Origin: Draconibacterium orientale
Lineage (GTDB): Bacteria > Bacteroidota > Bacteroidia > Bacteroidales > Prolixibacteraceae
Direction: 5' to 3'
DNA: 42,678 bases
Assembly: GCA_020726265.1 (NCBI GenBank)
Contig: DYSZ01000011.1
Location: 1-42,678, forward strand
Of the stretch, positions 17,170 through 25,197 are shown in pieces (positions within the stretch are counted from its first letter, which is position 1; every line of letters starts with the position of its first letter). The notes under the pieces were generated by a model, which was not told the origin of the DNA, did not search any database, and worked only from the letters and a program-made list of their open reading frames with translations. The position numbers and the translations under genes are program-made.

Positions 17170-17178
17170 GTTGCCTTC

Positions 17179-17340
17179 TTAATCGTTCCCGGGTATAAAA
17201 AACTCCACTTTGCCGCAATTGGGGCAACTGTATAAATCAAACGATTCGCGGTTGGTAAACAACTCAAACAAATCGCCCAGAGCGCCATGTCTGGTGCCTT
17301 CATGAAATCTGTAATTTATAAAATCCGGAGTGGTTAAAAA
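17179..17340 (-). pseudogene. C-terminal remnant of a small zinc-ribbon-like protein
   Basis: On the minus strand the frame reads FLTTPDFINYRFHEGTRHG, then ALGDLFELFTNRESFDLYSC, PNCGKVEFFIPGND and stop. The CPNCGKVEFF tail and the GDLFELFTNRE segment are typical of short Bacteroidota proteins that have an additional CxxC near the N-terminus. Here a TAA codon stands immediately upstream and no start or first CxxC is found, so only the back part remains. The lost N-terminus lies next to other remnants (17369-17595). Confidence 0.6.
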
Positions 17341-17368
17341 TTATCGTAAATCGAAATATTCGGGTTAT

Positions 17369-17595
17369 TCATTTTACCTGATGTTCAATAAAACGAACAG
17401 GCATTTTTTTCAATATTTTTTCACGTTCATCAGTATTCAGCATATCAATTTTTTAGCATAATCAGCCAATGCAAATTCATCTCTTAACTCGCGAACAGCG
17501 TTTGCAGAGCATGATACAACTGTGAGGTATTCTGCAAAACAGGTGTTTCCGGCAAAACTGTAAACAATCACATTATCGGGATTATTTCTTACAGT
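17369..17595 (-). pseudogene. Possible degraded coding region
   Basis: Two minus-strand frames look partly coding. One (about 17590 to 17437) directly follows the TAG of the membrane-protein gene in the same frame and reads NNPDNVIVYSFAGNTCFAEY and ELRDEFALADYAKKLIC without an ATG. The other (17443 to 17369) overlaps its end and reads MLNTDEREKILKKMPVRFIE. Joined by a frameshift they would give one short protein. I do not recognise a family. Low confidence. Confidence 0.3.
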
Positions 17596-18771
17596 CTATT
17601 TCACTTCCGTTTTGAGCTGGCTTCCATCAATCAGCAAACTATTCACATAAAGTGTGCTATCAGCACATTCATCGATTGAAAGCAAATTGGCGACAGACTT
17701 AAATTTATTTCCGATGATTTTCGGGTCAGTTATTTCTGAGTCTGTCAACGGAACAGGAAATGAAACCTTATCGATTTTGAATTTGGTTTTAAAACCTGCC
17801 GGTGTTACTGCATAAGTAACCGTTGAAATGCCAGTTTGCAACAACACTTTTTTAATCTCTTCCACAAAATCCATCCTGATATACTGGTGAATGCAAAGTC
17901 TGAAATTGATATAAGGTATTTCTATTTTGTCGTAAAGTTCCTGTATCGACCTGATTTTTAAAGCCAGACTATCGATTGGCACCTTTTGGTTATCAATTAC
18001 GATAAACGGGTGTAAATTTGTTGTATCGGTTTTATCGCATACAACATAAATGTTATGCATTAAATTATTTTTATGCGATTTTTCAAAAACCTCCGATACA
18101 GGCAAATCGAGTTTATATTGATATTGAATATTCTTACTTAATAAACGGCCGTTAATTGTTTTATAATCGACCAGATTAATCCTTGATAAACCAAATGAAA
18201 GCACCGAAACAATTACAAATGAGGCAAGCATCCACCTGTAACTTTTTCTGACAAATGTAATCCGAAGAGTATTCCATGATTGAAAAAACAAAAAGATGAT
18301 AATCAATACAAAAAGAAAATTGTAATCGGGATAAAGACTGAAAGACAGAAACTCTCCTCTGAAAACAAAACCATAAGTTATTCCGAAAACAAAAGCCATT
18401 TTTGAAAACCAACTTAAAAAATACCAGTTTAAGGCGCGCTGGTCGTTCACTATCGCTGACTTCCTGAAGTTTACCCTTTCAAAGATTTTTTTTGGCCTGT
18501 CGAACCAAAAAATAAAACAAACTGATTGTCCGAGTATAACGGCTAAAAAAGCAAAGAACAGATTATAAAAATCAACTTCTTCAGCCGCAAGCACCCATAA
18601 ATTATAGTCTTCGGTGAGGGAAAGAATCCTGAAAGTTTCGCGCAAAAGATATAAAACTGAATAAAAACAGAAGGCATAAAAAAGTCCAAGCAAAACGCCT
18701 GTCGCCTGTCTGAAAAATGAGAGGTGAAAAACTGGTTGTTTTCTATTTGAAAAAGCAATTCGCGGAGTCAT
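17596..18771 (-). CDS. Unknown polytopic membrane protein with ExbD-like C-terminal part
   Basis: From MTPRIAFSNRKQPVFHLSFF (18771) it gives 391 residues; the longest frame adds 28 residues upstream that look like translated leader. About five hydrophobic helices lie in the first half (near 22-44, 65-90, 120-140, 150-168, 182-200). The second half is soluble and resembles the periplasmic ExbD/TolR fold: FIVIDNQKVPIDSLALKIRS, then FRLCIHQYIRMDFVEEIKKV and LLQTGISTVTYAVTP. If so, it is an unusual ExbD variant with extra helices, though no ExbB or TonB gene is nearby. Function unknown. Confidence 0.6.
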   Translation of the reverse strand: MTPRIAFSNRKQPVFHLSFFRQATGVLLGLFYAFCFYSVLYLLRETFRILSLTEDYNLWVLAAEEVDFYNLFFAFLAVILGQSVCFIFWFDRPKKIFERVNFRKSAIVNDQRALNWYFLSWFSKMAFVFGITYGFVFRGEFLSFSLYPDYNFLFVLIIIFLFFQSWNTLRITFVRKSYRWMLASFVIVSVLSFGLSRINLVDYKTINGRLLSKNIQYQYKLDLPVSEVFEKSHKNNLMHNIYVVCDKTDTTNLHPFIVIDNQKVPIDSLALKIRSIQELYDKIEIPYINFRLCIHQYIRMDFVEEIKKVLLQTGISTVTYAVTPAGFKTKFKIDKVSFPVPLTDSEITDPKIIGNKFKSVANLLSIDECADSTLYVNSLLIDGSQLKTEVK

Positions 18772-18954
18772 TTTTGGTTTCTTCAAATCAGGTCTAAAGA
18801 TATAAATTATCAGAAATTTATCATAACAACTTCTGTAAATAATATACATCATCACAGTTTAATGATGAAATTCTTCAATCAAAAACCACTGGAAATAAAA
18901 GAGGCCGGTGTTTCAAACTACTGACAGGGGGTTTGGGATGCGCACCGTCCACGG

Positions 18955-19045
18955 GTTAAAACCCGTAGTTATTCAAATTATACCCTTTCAGGGCAGCGAT
19001 TCGACGTTAAAACTTATGGGTATTCAAGTTATGCCTTTTCAGGAC
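18955..19045. repeat. Tandem pair of 40-bp intergenic repeat units
   Basis: Unit 1 is 18955-18994 and unit 2 is 19006-19045; both begin GTTAAAAC, share TATTCAA and end in a TTTCAGGGC or TTTCAGGAC segment; by my count 31 of 40 positions agree. The form resembles widespread short repeats in this phylum (GTTAAAACCC...CCTTTCAGGGC). It fills much of the 286-bp gap between the membrane-protein gene and the acetyltransferase gene. Confidence 0.7.
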
Positions 19046-19103
19046 ATTTATCACCTGCTTTGTGAGTTCTGACGCGGTTTGGAAACCACGTCACCCATTA
19101 AAT

Positions 19104-19122
19104 CACTCACTCACTCACTCAC
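19104..19122. repeat. CACT tetranucleotide tract
   Basis: Nearly five perfect copies of CACT, 20 bp past the 3' end of the acetyltransferase gene. It is outside coding sequence, so phase variation of a protein is not implied. Confidence 0.7.
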
Positions 19123-19141
19123 CCAATTACTCACTTACCCA

Positions 19142-19666
19142 TTACAACATTTTCTGCAACAACAATTCGTCTTCCCAGCCTTTGGCGGATTTCAGCCATT
19201 TGAGTTTTGTTCCGGTAACTGCAAAACCGACTTTTTGAAACAGATGAATGCTAACATCATTACTGGCCGCTATGTTGGCATACAGCTGTTTTAATCCCAG
19301 CACATTGAAAGCGTAGCCAAACATCACCTGCAGGGCATCGCCGGCAAAACCATGATCACGGTTACCGGCATTGTGGATTAGAATCCCAATGCCTGCACGC
19401 ATGTGATAGGGATCGAAATCGAACAAATCGACAGCGCCAACCGGCGTGCCATCCAGGGTTTCAATAATCAGCCGCAGTTGTTTGGTTTCGTAAATATCTT
19501 TTGCCGACTCTTTGAGGTATTCAGCCAGGATGAAACGGGAAAAAGGTACACGCGTGTTGCTTACATTCCATATTTCCATGTTGTTTTCCCACTGGTAAAG
19601 CAGATCGATATCATCCGGTTCAACCGGACGAAGGACGATTTTTCCGTAGGTCAAGTGGTTTTTCAT
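19142..19666 (-). CDS. GNAT family N-acetyltransferase (RimJ/RimL-like)
   Basis: A 174-residue GNAT-fold protein: IVLRPVEPDDIDLLYQWENN at the N-terminus, LRLIIETLDGTPVGAVDLFD as the central strands, NRDHGFAGDALQVMFGYAFN as the acetyl-CoA helix with the Q/RxxGxG-like loop GNRDHGFAG, and LYANIAASNDVSIHLFQKVGF at the end. Substrates may be an amino group on a protein, small molecule or sugar. It overlaps the large glycosyltransferase gene by 4 bp (ATGA), so it is coupled to it; acetylation of a glycan precursor is one possibility. Confidence 0.9.
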   Translation of the reverse strand: MKNHLTYGKIVLRPVEPDDIDLLYQWENNMEIWNVSNTRVPFSRFILAEYLKESAKDIYETKQLRLIIETLDGTPVGAVDLFDFDPYHMRAGIGILIHNAGNRDHGFAGDALQVMFGYAFNVLGLKQLYANIAASNDVSIHLFQKVGFAVTGTKLKWLKSAKGWEDELLLQKML

Positions 19667-21624
19667 TGTATTTGTCTGTCTAAGTTTTCCCAGCTTTTAA
19701 AAATGATTTCGGCATCAGTTAAAAGACTGTAATCTTTGGCGTACAACATATTCAGGCGTTCCAGTTTTTCAGTATCCTGAGTTACATCGGGGAACAAGTC
19801 GGCAGGATTCAGGATTCCCGGTTTTATTTGCGGCAGCTTGCTGTAATCGGGCAATTTCGGGCAATACCCTATCCACGATTTTTTACCGGTTAAAACATGA
19901 ATCGACGACTGAAACAACTGCTTTTTGTTTTTGTAAAACCAAATCAAAAACGGGCTGAAAACAAGCAGCAACAGGGCAAGAGCAACATCAAAAGTTCGCT
20001 TTTTGCGTTTGTTGGCAGGTTTCGAAATTGAATTCAGGTTTACCACATACAAATCGCCGGCTGTGTGTATCGAATTGCTTCCGATGATACTGATGCTTTC
20101 GGGCGGGGCAATTTTATAGTCGATATCGAGGTGTGTGAGTTCGAGCATGGTGCGGATAATCTGTGCTGATGGAATATTATCGGCACAAAAAATTACCTCA
20201 TCAATGCGGTTAATGCGGATAATTTCGGGGAGTTGTTGTATTTCGCCGAGATAGTTTTCGCCACGATCGGTAGCATCGAGTGCAATAAAACCGGCCAGTT
20301 CCGACATAATCTGTGAATCTTCAACCAGCTTTTTCACGCGTTGCGCTTCGGTTGAGTGGCCTGCGATGGCAATGCGTTTTGTCTTTTTCAAATCGAGCCT
20401 GAATCCTTTTATTTTCAGAACGTGAAAAACCAATCGTAAAACAACCAGCGAGATTACCGACCAGGCAAAACCCATAAAAATCATCACGCGCGAAAACCTG
20501 TATTCTTCGCTCACCAGCGAATAAACCAGCAAAATGGCAATGGTTCCCCAAAACAGGCCGCGAACCAGTTTGTAAATGCTCACCGGTTTTTTGTACCCAC
20601 CCGAAGACAAAATTCCCGTGAGCCAGCAAACAATATAAACAGGTACGGCAATCGTCAGAAAATGCGAAGGAAAATGCCCTGGTTCAAAGCGCAGATTTTC
20701 CCAAACCGGTGTAAAAAATCTGTACCCCAGGTAAATAAAAGCGGCATCAAAAACAGGAAGAAATATTTTCACGACAAAGCGGTTCAGAATACTTAAAAAC
20801 GCCCTGAACCAGATGGCCATCTGCAAAATGAAAGTGAGAATACCGGCTTTTCCGCCCGAAAAATGTTTGCGGGCAAAAATAATCATAGCATTGTAAAACA
20901 CCTTCACATAGTTGAGCGAGCCCTTTTTTGTGCTCTCACCTTTGTAATGAATGATGGTGGTTCCGGGGAAATAGTAGTTTTTGTAACCTGTCTGTGTGAT
21001 GCGGTAAGACAAATCAATGTCTTCGCCATACATAAAAAAAGTTTCGTCGAGCAAACCGGTTTTATCGAGCGTTTTCTTGCGGAGCAGCATAAAAGCGCCG
21101 GCAAGTACATCAACACTGTGTATTTCGCTTTCGCTTAAATACGAAAGATGGTAGCGGCCAAATCGTTTTGAGTGTGGGAAAAGCTTCGAAATTCCAAACA
21201 TTTTATAGAATGCCACTTCGGGCGTTGGCAACCCGCGTTTCGATTCGGGCAGGAAATTCCCTTTGCCGTCAATCATTTTCACACCCAGCCCGCCGGCGTC
21301 GGGGTGTGTTTCCATAAAGTCAATAACCTTGCTGAAAGTGTCTTCTTCAACCACCGTATCGGGGTTCAGCAGCAAAACAAACTCGCCTTTGGCAAGCCTG
21401 ATTGCCTGGTTATTGGCTCTCGAAAAACCAACATTTTCGGTGTTCCCAATAAAAATGAGATGCGGAAATTTTTCGCGGATAAACCTTGCAGAACCGTCAA
21501 CCGAGTTATTGTCAACCACAAAAATCTCGGTTTCGATACCTTTTGCGGCTTTGTAAACCGCATGCAGGCATTGTTCGAGAAAATGCTTTACGTTGTAATT
21601 GACAATAACGACTGAAAGTTTCAT
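19663..21624 (-). CDS. Family 2 glycosyltransferase fused to a reduced sugar-phosphotransferase-like region
   Basis: A 653-residue protein in two parts. Residues 1-260 are a rhamnosyltransferase-like GT2 domain (LSVVIVNYNVKHFLEQCL, VDNNSVDGS, LLLNPDTVVEED, FFMYGEDIDLSYRI). From about 270 follow membrane helices, a Rossmann-like segment (RIAIAGHSTEAQRVKKLVED) and a tail resembling polyprenyl-phosphate sugar-1-phosphate transferases (KRTFDVALALLLLVFSPFLI, SWIGYCP, QIKPGILNPADL). The catalytic KFRTM-type motif of those transferases is missing. Likely active in cell-surface polysaccharide synthesis at the inner membrane, coupled to the acetyltransferase. Confidence 0.85.
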   Translation of the reverse strand: MKLSVVIVNYNVKHFLEQCLHAVYKAAKGIETEIFVVDNNSVDGSARFIREKFPHLIFIGNTENVGFSRANNQAIRLAKGEFVLLLNPDTVVEEDTFSKVIDFMETHPDAGGLGVKMIDGKGNFLPESKRGLPTPEVAFYKMFGISKLFPHSKRFGRYHLSYLSESEIHSVDVLAGAFMLLRKKTLDKTGLLDETFFMYGEDIDLSYRITQTGYKNYYFPGTTIIHYKGESTKKGSLNYVKVFYNAMIIFARKHFSGGKAGILTFILQMAIWFRAFLSILNRFVVKIFLPVFDAAFIYLGYRFFTPVWENLRFEPGHFPSHFLTIAVPVYIVCWLTGILSSGGYKKPVSIYKLVRGLFWGTIAILLVYSLVSEEYRFSRVMIFMGFAWSVISLVVLRLVFHVLKIKGFRLDLKKTKRIAIAGHSTEAQRVKKLVEDSQIMSELAGFIALDATDRGENYLGEIQQLPEIIRINRIDEVIFCADNIPSAQIIRTMLELTHLDIDYKIAPPESISIIGSNSIHTAGDLYVVNLNSISKPANKRKKRTFDVALALLLLVFSPFLIWFYKNKKQLFQSSIHVLTGKKSWIGYCPKLPDYSKLPQIKPGILNPADLFPDVTQDTEKLERLNMLYAKDYSLLTDAEIIFKSWENLDRQIQ

Positions 21625-21757
21625 AGTTAAAAGAGTCGGAAGACCGGAGACCGAAGTCTGAAGTCAAAAAAAAACCTTAAAAGTTTATTAATTAACCCAA
21701 ATGTAATTATTCATTTTTGTTAAACGAAAAAATTGGCTGTTTCTGATTTAAGAATGA

Positions 21758-22384
21758 TTATTTTCCGATTGAACTTTCGTATGGAACACGGTTGGCAAGC
21801 GAGCGGCCAAGTGTTACCTCGTCGGTGTATTCCAGTTCGTCGCCCACAGAAACGCCGCGTGCCAGCGTGGTAATTCGCACAGGCTTGTCTTTTAGTTTGC
21901 GGTAAATGTAAAAGTTGGTGGTGTCGCCTTCCATGGTGGTTGAAAGTGCAAGAATGATTTCTGTAATTTCTCCCTGATCGACCCTTTTCACGAGCGAATC
22001 GATTTCGAGTTCGGCCGGACTGATGCCATCCATGGGCGAAATAATTCCACCCAAAACGTGGTACAACCCATTAAACTGGTGTGTATTTTCAACCGACATT
22101 ACATCTCGGATGTTTTCAACCACACAAATGACACTGTTGTTGCGGGTCGGATTGCCGCAAATGTAACAGGTGTCGGTATCCGAAATATTGTAGCAAATAC
22201 GGCAGTGTTTTATTTCGTTGCGCAACTGAATGATGCTGTTGCCAAAATAATTCACTGTTTCTGTGTCCTGTCGTAAAAGGTGTAACACAAGCCGGAGCGC
22301 GCTTTTGCGACCAATTCCGGGCAGTTTCGAAAATTCGTTTACCGCATTTTCAAGCAGTTTCGATGGGTATTTATCGATATTCAT
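21758..22384 (-). CDS. recR: Recombination protein RecR
   Basis: A 208-residue protein of RecFOR gap repair. The helix-hairpin-helix region is [19 protein letters not shown], the zinc finger is [17 protein letters not shown] (two CxxC pairs), and the Toprim domain is [17 protein letters not shown] through [12 protein letters not shown], closing with [20 protein letters not shown]. Length is normal. Its first 4 bp overlap the end of the small upstream gene. Confidence 0.96.
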   Translation of the reverse strand: MNIDKYPSKLLENAVNEFSKLPGIGRKSALRLVLHLLRQDTETVNYFGNSIIQLRNEIKHCRICYNISDTDTCYICGNPTRNNSVICVVENIRDVMSVENTHQFNGLYHVLGGIISPMDGISPAELEIDSLVKRVDQGEITEIILALSTTMEGDTTNFYIYRKLKDKPVRITTLARGVSVGDELEYTDEVTLGRSLANRVPYESSIGK

Positions 22385-22596
22385 TCTGATATAAGTTCAT
22401 CGAGAAGTTCTTTTGCAGGCCTTGGTTTCAGTTTGTCCTGTTTTACCAAATTAAGATTGTCAACCGCCTCTTTAAATTCATTTAACAGGTGGGCTTTAGC
22501 CGGAGATATCGCCCTGGCTTTGGCAAATGGAAAATTATTAATCAATTCCAATATAAAGTCTCCCTTATTACACTGAACATCAATAAGTAGTGTCAT
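22381..22596 (-). CDS. Small protein, antitoxin-like
   Basis: About 71 residues if it starts at the second Met ([20 protein letters not shown]; an ATG three codons earlier is also possible). The N-terminal strand followed by [14 protein letters not shown] and the charged tail [13 protein letters not shown] resemble small Bacteroidota antitoxin-like proteins that usually stand beside a RelE or PIN toxin. No toxin gene follows: recR overlaps it by 4 bp. It might be an orphan. I do not claim a family assignment. Confidence 0.5.
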   Translation of the reverse strand: MTLLIDVQCNKGDFILELINNFPFAKARAISPAKAHLLNEFKEAVDNLNLVKQDKLKPRPAKELLDELISE

Positions 22597-22696
22597 AATC
22601 TGCAATTTTTTGCGGTAAAATCAATAACAAATTTTCTGATGATGTAAAAATACAAAACGAATCTGTTTAGCCAACAACAGATTGAATTTGAAATTG

Positions 22697-24007
22697 CTAT
22701 TTCCGGTCCAAAGGCGAAATCACTTTGTTGGGGTCTTTTTTTGCTGCCCATAAAATCAGTCGCAGACTTTGGTCGTAAGTAAGGTAATTCCACATCCAGT
22801 TGATAAAAATCAAAAGCCTGTTTTTTACGCCTACAATGGCCATCAGGTGAACAAACATCCAGGTAAGCCAGGCGATAAAACCGCTGAATTTGATGAATGA
22901 AAGATCGGCAACAGCATGGTTGCGGCCGATGGTCGCCATTGAGCCGCGGTCGATATATTTAAATGGGGTTATCGAATTTTTTCTTTTCAGTAAAATCAAA
23001 TTACGTGACAGATTAATCCCTTGCTGAATAGCGACCTGCGCCACCTGGGGGTGACCATTCGGATAATCTTCGGTCGGCATCAGCGCCACATCGCCAATGG
23101 CAAAAACATCGTCGTAACCTTTAATGTGGTTGTACTCATCAACCAAAATCCGGTTGCCGCGACTAATCAATTCAACAGGCAACCCGTCGGGCACAATCGC
23201 GCTGATTCCGGCTGCCCAAATCACTGTTTGTGTTTCTATTTTTTTATCGTCATCGTACGTTAGCGTGTCTCCGTTATAATCTTTTACCCTTGTATTCAGC
23301 ATCACTTTTATGCCAATTTCGCCCAAATAATAAAGCGCCTTTTCCGAAGCATGTGCCGACATTCCGTTCAGAAGCGATGGGGAACCTTCAATCAGGGTAA
23401 TTTGCATTAAATCAAAATTGAGGTCCGGGTAATCTTTTGGCAACACAAATTTTTTCATTTCGGCAATGGCTCCGGCCACTTCAACACCAGTTGGACCTCC
23501 TCCAACAACAATAATATTCATCAGTGCTTTCCTCACATTCTGGTCGCGCAGCGTCACTGCTTTTTCAAATGTCTGGAGCAGCCTATTTCGCATGGCCATT
23601 GCTTCTGAAGCCGATTTCATGGGGATGGCAAATTCTTCCATATTTCTCATTCCGAAGAAATTGGAACTCGCACCGGTGGCAATTACCAGGTAATCGTACC
23701 AAACCGTGTCGAGGCTGGTTTGGAGTTCCTTTTTTTCAGTATCAATTGAATACACTTCGGCTACTCGGATATACACGTCTTTTTGCTTCTGAAATATTTT
23801 TCTCAGCGGAAAAAGAATGGAACTCGGCTCGATACCAGCCGTGGCTACCTGATAAAACAATGGCTGAAACTGGTGGTAGTTGTTTTTATCGACAATCACA
23901 ATCTGATAACCAGCGCCGATAAGTTTCTGGGCCAATTTAAGTCCGGCAAATCCTGCCCCGATTATTACAATTCTTTTTTGCGCTGTTTCAGGAATATTTA
24001 CTGGCAT
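22697..24007 (-). CDS. ndh: Type II NADH:quinone oxidoreductase (NDH-2 like)
   Basis: A 436-residue FAD flavoprotein that moves electrons from NADH to quinone without pumping. FAD site: RIVIIGAGFAGLKLAQKL; NADH site: IIVVGGGPTGVEVAGAIAE; FAD/quinone-side motif GYDDVFAIGDVALMPTEDYP and HPQVAQVAIQQG. C-terminal hydrophobic stretch FSGFIAWLTWMFVHLMAIVG fits the membrane-anchoring region of these enzymes. Length is typical. No other respiratory gene adjoins; it starts a gene-free gap of 312 bp. Confidence 0.9.
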   Translation of the reverse strand: MPVNIPETAQKRIVIIGAGFAGLKLAQKLIGAGYQIVIVDKNNYHQFQPLFYQVATAGIEPSSILFPLRKIFQKQKDVYIRVAEVYSIDTEKKELQTSLDTVWYDYLVIATGASSNFFGMRNMEEFAIPMKSASEAMAMRNRLLQTFEKAVTLRDQNVRKALMNIIVVGGGPTGVEVAGAIAEMKKFVLPKDYPDLNFDLMQITLIEGSPSLLNGMSAHASEKALYYLGEIGIKVMLNTRVKDYNGDTLTYDDDKKIETQTVIWAAGISAIVPDGLPVELISRGNRILVDEYNHIKGYDDVFAIGDVALMPTEDYPNGHPQVAQVAIQQGINLSRNLILLKRKNSITPFKYIDRGSMATIGRNHAVADLSFIKFSGFIAWLTWMFVHLMAIVGVKNRLLIFINWMWNYLTYDQSLRLILWAAKKDPNKVISPLDRK

Positions 24008-24319
24008 ACATATTTTCGTTTACTGATTTAAAGCTCCTGATTGATTGTCAATACTGGTTTTTATGACGGCTAAACATTTTGAATCGTCAGAAAGTTTTCA
24101 GAAAACCGATTTAAATTCAGCATTTATCCAAATTTTAAAATAAAACACTGCGATTTTTAATTTCACGCTGCATTGAATAACTTTAACACGGGTTGTTCAG
24201 ACCGAAACAGGCATCCTTATTCTGTTTGATAATTTTCGAAATACCGAAATGAGAATTTGAACTACACTGAACTAAACTATCTGTTTTGAAAAATGTTTCA
24301 ATGCTAATTAAGCTCAATT
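24008..24319 (+). other. Intergenic region between divergent ndh and the beta-barrel gene
   Basis: A 312-bp AT-rich gap that must hold promoters for both genes. I found no clear TAnnTTTG box and no RNA fold. Nothing else to report. Confidence 0.5.
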
Positions 24320-24997
24320 ATGAAAATGAAAAAAATGAAAACAACCTTTTTGTTGATACTGACAATTTTGATTGGCGTAACAGTGAATGCGCAGGAAAAT
24401 ACAGCGCTGCCGGCCGTTAAAACAGATACTGTGGTGGTAGAAAAAGTAAGAGTTGATACTGTTTTCTTCGTGGAAAAGCCACAGCAACAAACCGTGCCTG
24501 TTCAGCAATCGCAACCATCGGTACAACCGGCTAAAAAACCGGTAATCAACCAGAATAAACTCTATTTCGGAGGTTATGTAAATGCAACTTTTGGCGGTTA
24601 CACCGTGATTGGTATCGAACCTTTGGTTGGATATAAATTAACACCTCGCTTATCCGTGGGTGGAAAATTGTCATACGAATATATCAGTGATAAAAGATAT
24701 GAGGAAGAATATTCGGGCAGTAATTACGGGTTCAGTTTATTTACCCGGCTCAGGGTAACTCAGCGATTGTATGCACACACCGAATACTCAGCCATAAATT
24801 ATAAACTGTTTTATACCGATGGCCATGATGAGCGGGAATGGGTCCCCTTCCTGTTTTTGGGAGGTGGAATCAGTCAGCCCATTTCGAGAAATACATGGGT
24901 TACTGCCGAGGTGCTGTTCGATGTTTTGCAAAACGAAGATTCGCCTTACAGCGACTGGGAACCTTTCTTCAGTGTAGGTTTTGGTGTGGGGTTTTAA
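24320..24997 (+). CDS. Small outer-membrane beta-barrel type protein
   Basis: A 225-residue exported protein with a signal peptide (KTTFLLILTILIGVTVNAQ, cleavage after NAQ). Residues 27-80 are a Pro/Gln/Val-rich linker with repeated TDTVVVEKV/VDTVFFVEKP text. The rest (about 85-225) is an OmpA/OmpW-sized eight-strand barrel pattern (LYFGGYVNATFGGYTVIGI, LSVGGKLSYEYISD, LYAHTEYSAINYKLF), ending in FSVGFGVGF with terminal Phe. Start could be any of three Met codons within the first six. Function unknown; terminated by a strong hairpin. Confidence 0.7.
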   Translation: MKMKKMKTTFLLILTILIGVTVNAQENTALPAVKTDTVVVEKVRVDTVFFVEKPQQQTVPVQQSQPSVQPAKKPVINQNKLYFGGYVNATFGGYTVIGIEPLVGYKLTPRLSVGGKLSYEYISDKRYEEEYSGSNYGFSLFTRLRVTQRLYAHTEYSAINYKLFYTDGHDEREWVPFLFLGGGISQPISRNTWVTAEVLFDVLQNEDSPYSDWEPFFSVGFGVGF

Positions 24998-25012
24998 CCT
25001 GCAATTTGTAAT

Positions 25013-25060
25013 AAACTTGAAAAGCCACTTCGAAATCAATGGCTTTTCAAGTTTAATGAT
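25013..25060 (+). terminator. Strong hairpin terminator after the beta-barrel gene
   Basis: Perfect 15-bp stem AAACTTGAAAAGCCA / TGGCTTTTCAAGTTT with a 12-nt loop, 16 bp past the stop codon. Confidence 0.75.
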
Positions 25061-25070
25061 ACATGATTCA

Positions 25071-25187
25071 ATGTCGTTTAGCCAGAAATAAAGCTGATGA
25101 ATCTGAATTGAAATCACCCTTCGACTACGCTCAGGGTGACTGTCAGACTGAGCGTAGTCGAAGTCTGTTTTGCTAACTAAACGACAT
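25071..25187. repeat. Nested palindromic repeat element
   Basis: Outer arms ATGTCGTTTAG (25071-25081) and CTAAACGACAT (25177-25187) enclose a second perfect 16-bp inverted repeat, CTTCGACTACGCTCAG (25119-25134) and CTGAGCGTAGTCGAAG (25148-25163). The inner arm CACCCTTCGACT[A/T]CGCT recurs at 27705-27721. It lies between the convergent beta-barrel and maeB genes. The nested form suggests a mobile or dispersed repeat that landed in another palindrome. Confidence 0.75.
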
Positions 25188-25197
25188 TTATACATGA

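Noticed and set aside
18900-19050. CRISPR array
   Set aside because: Only two diverged 40-bp units with an 11-bp gap, no cas genes.
19104-19122. CACT tract as a phase-variation switch
   Set aside because: It lies outside any coding region and is downstream of the nearest gene.
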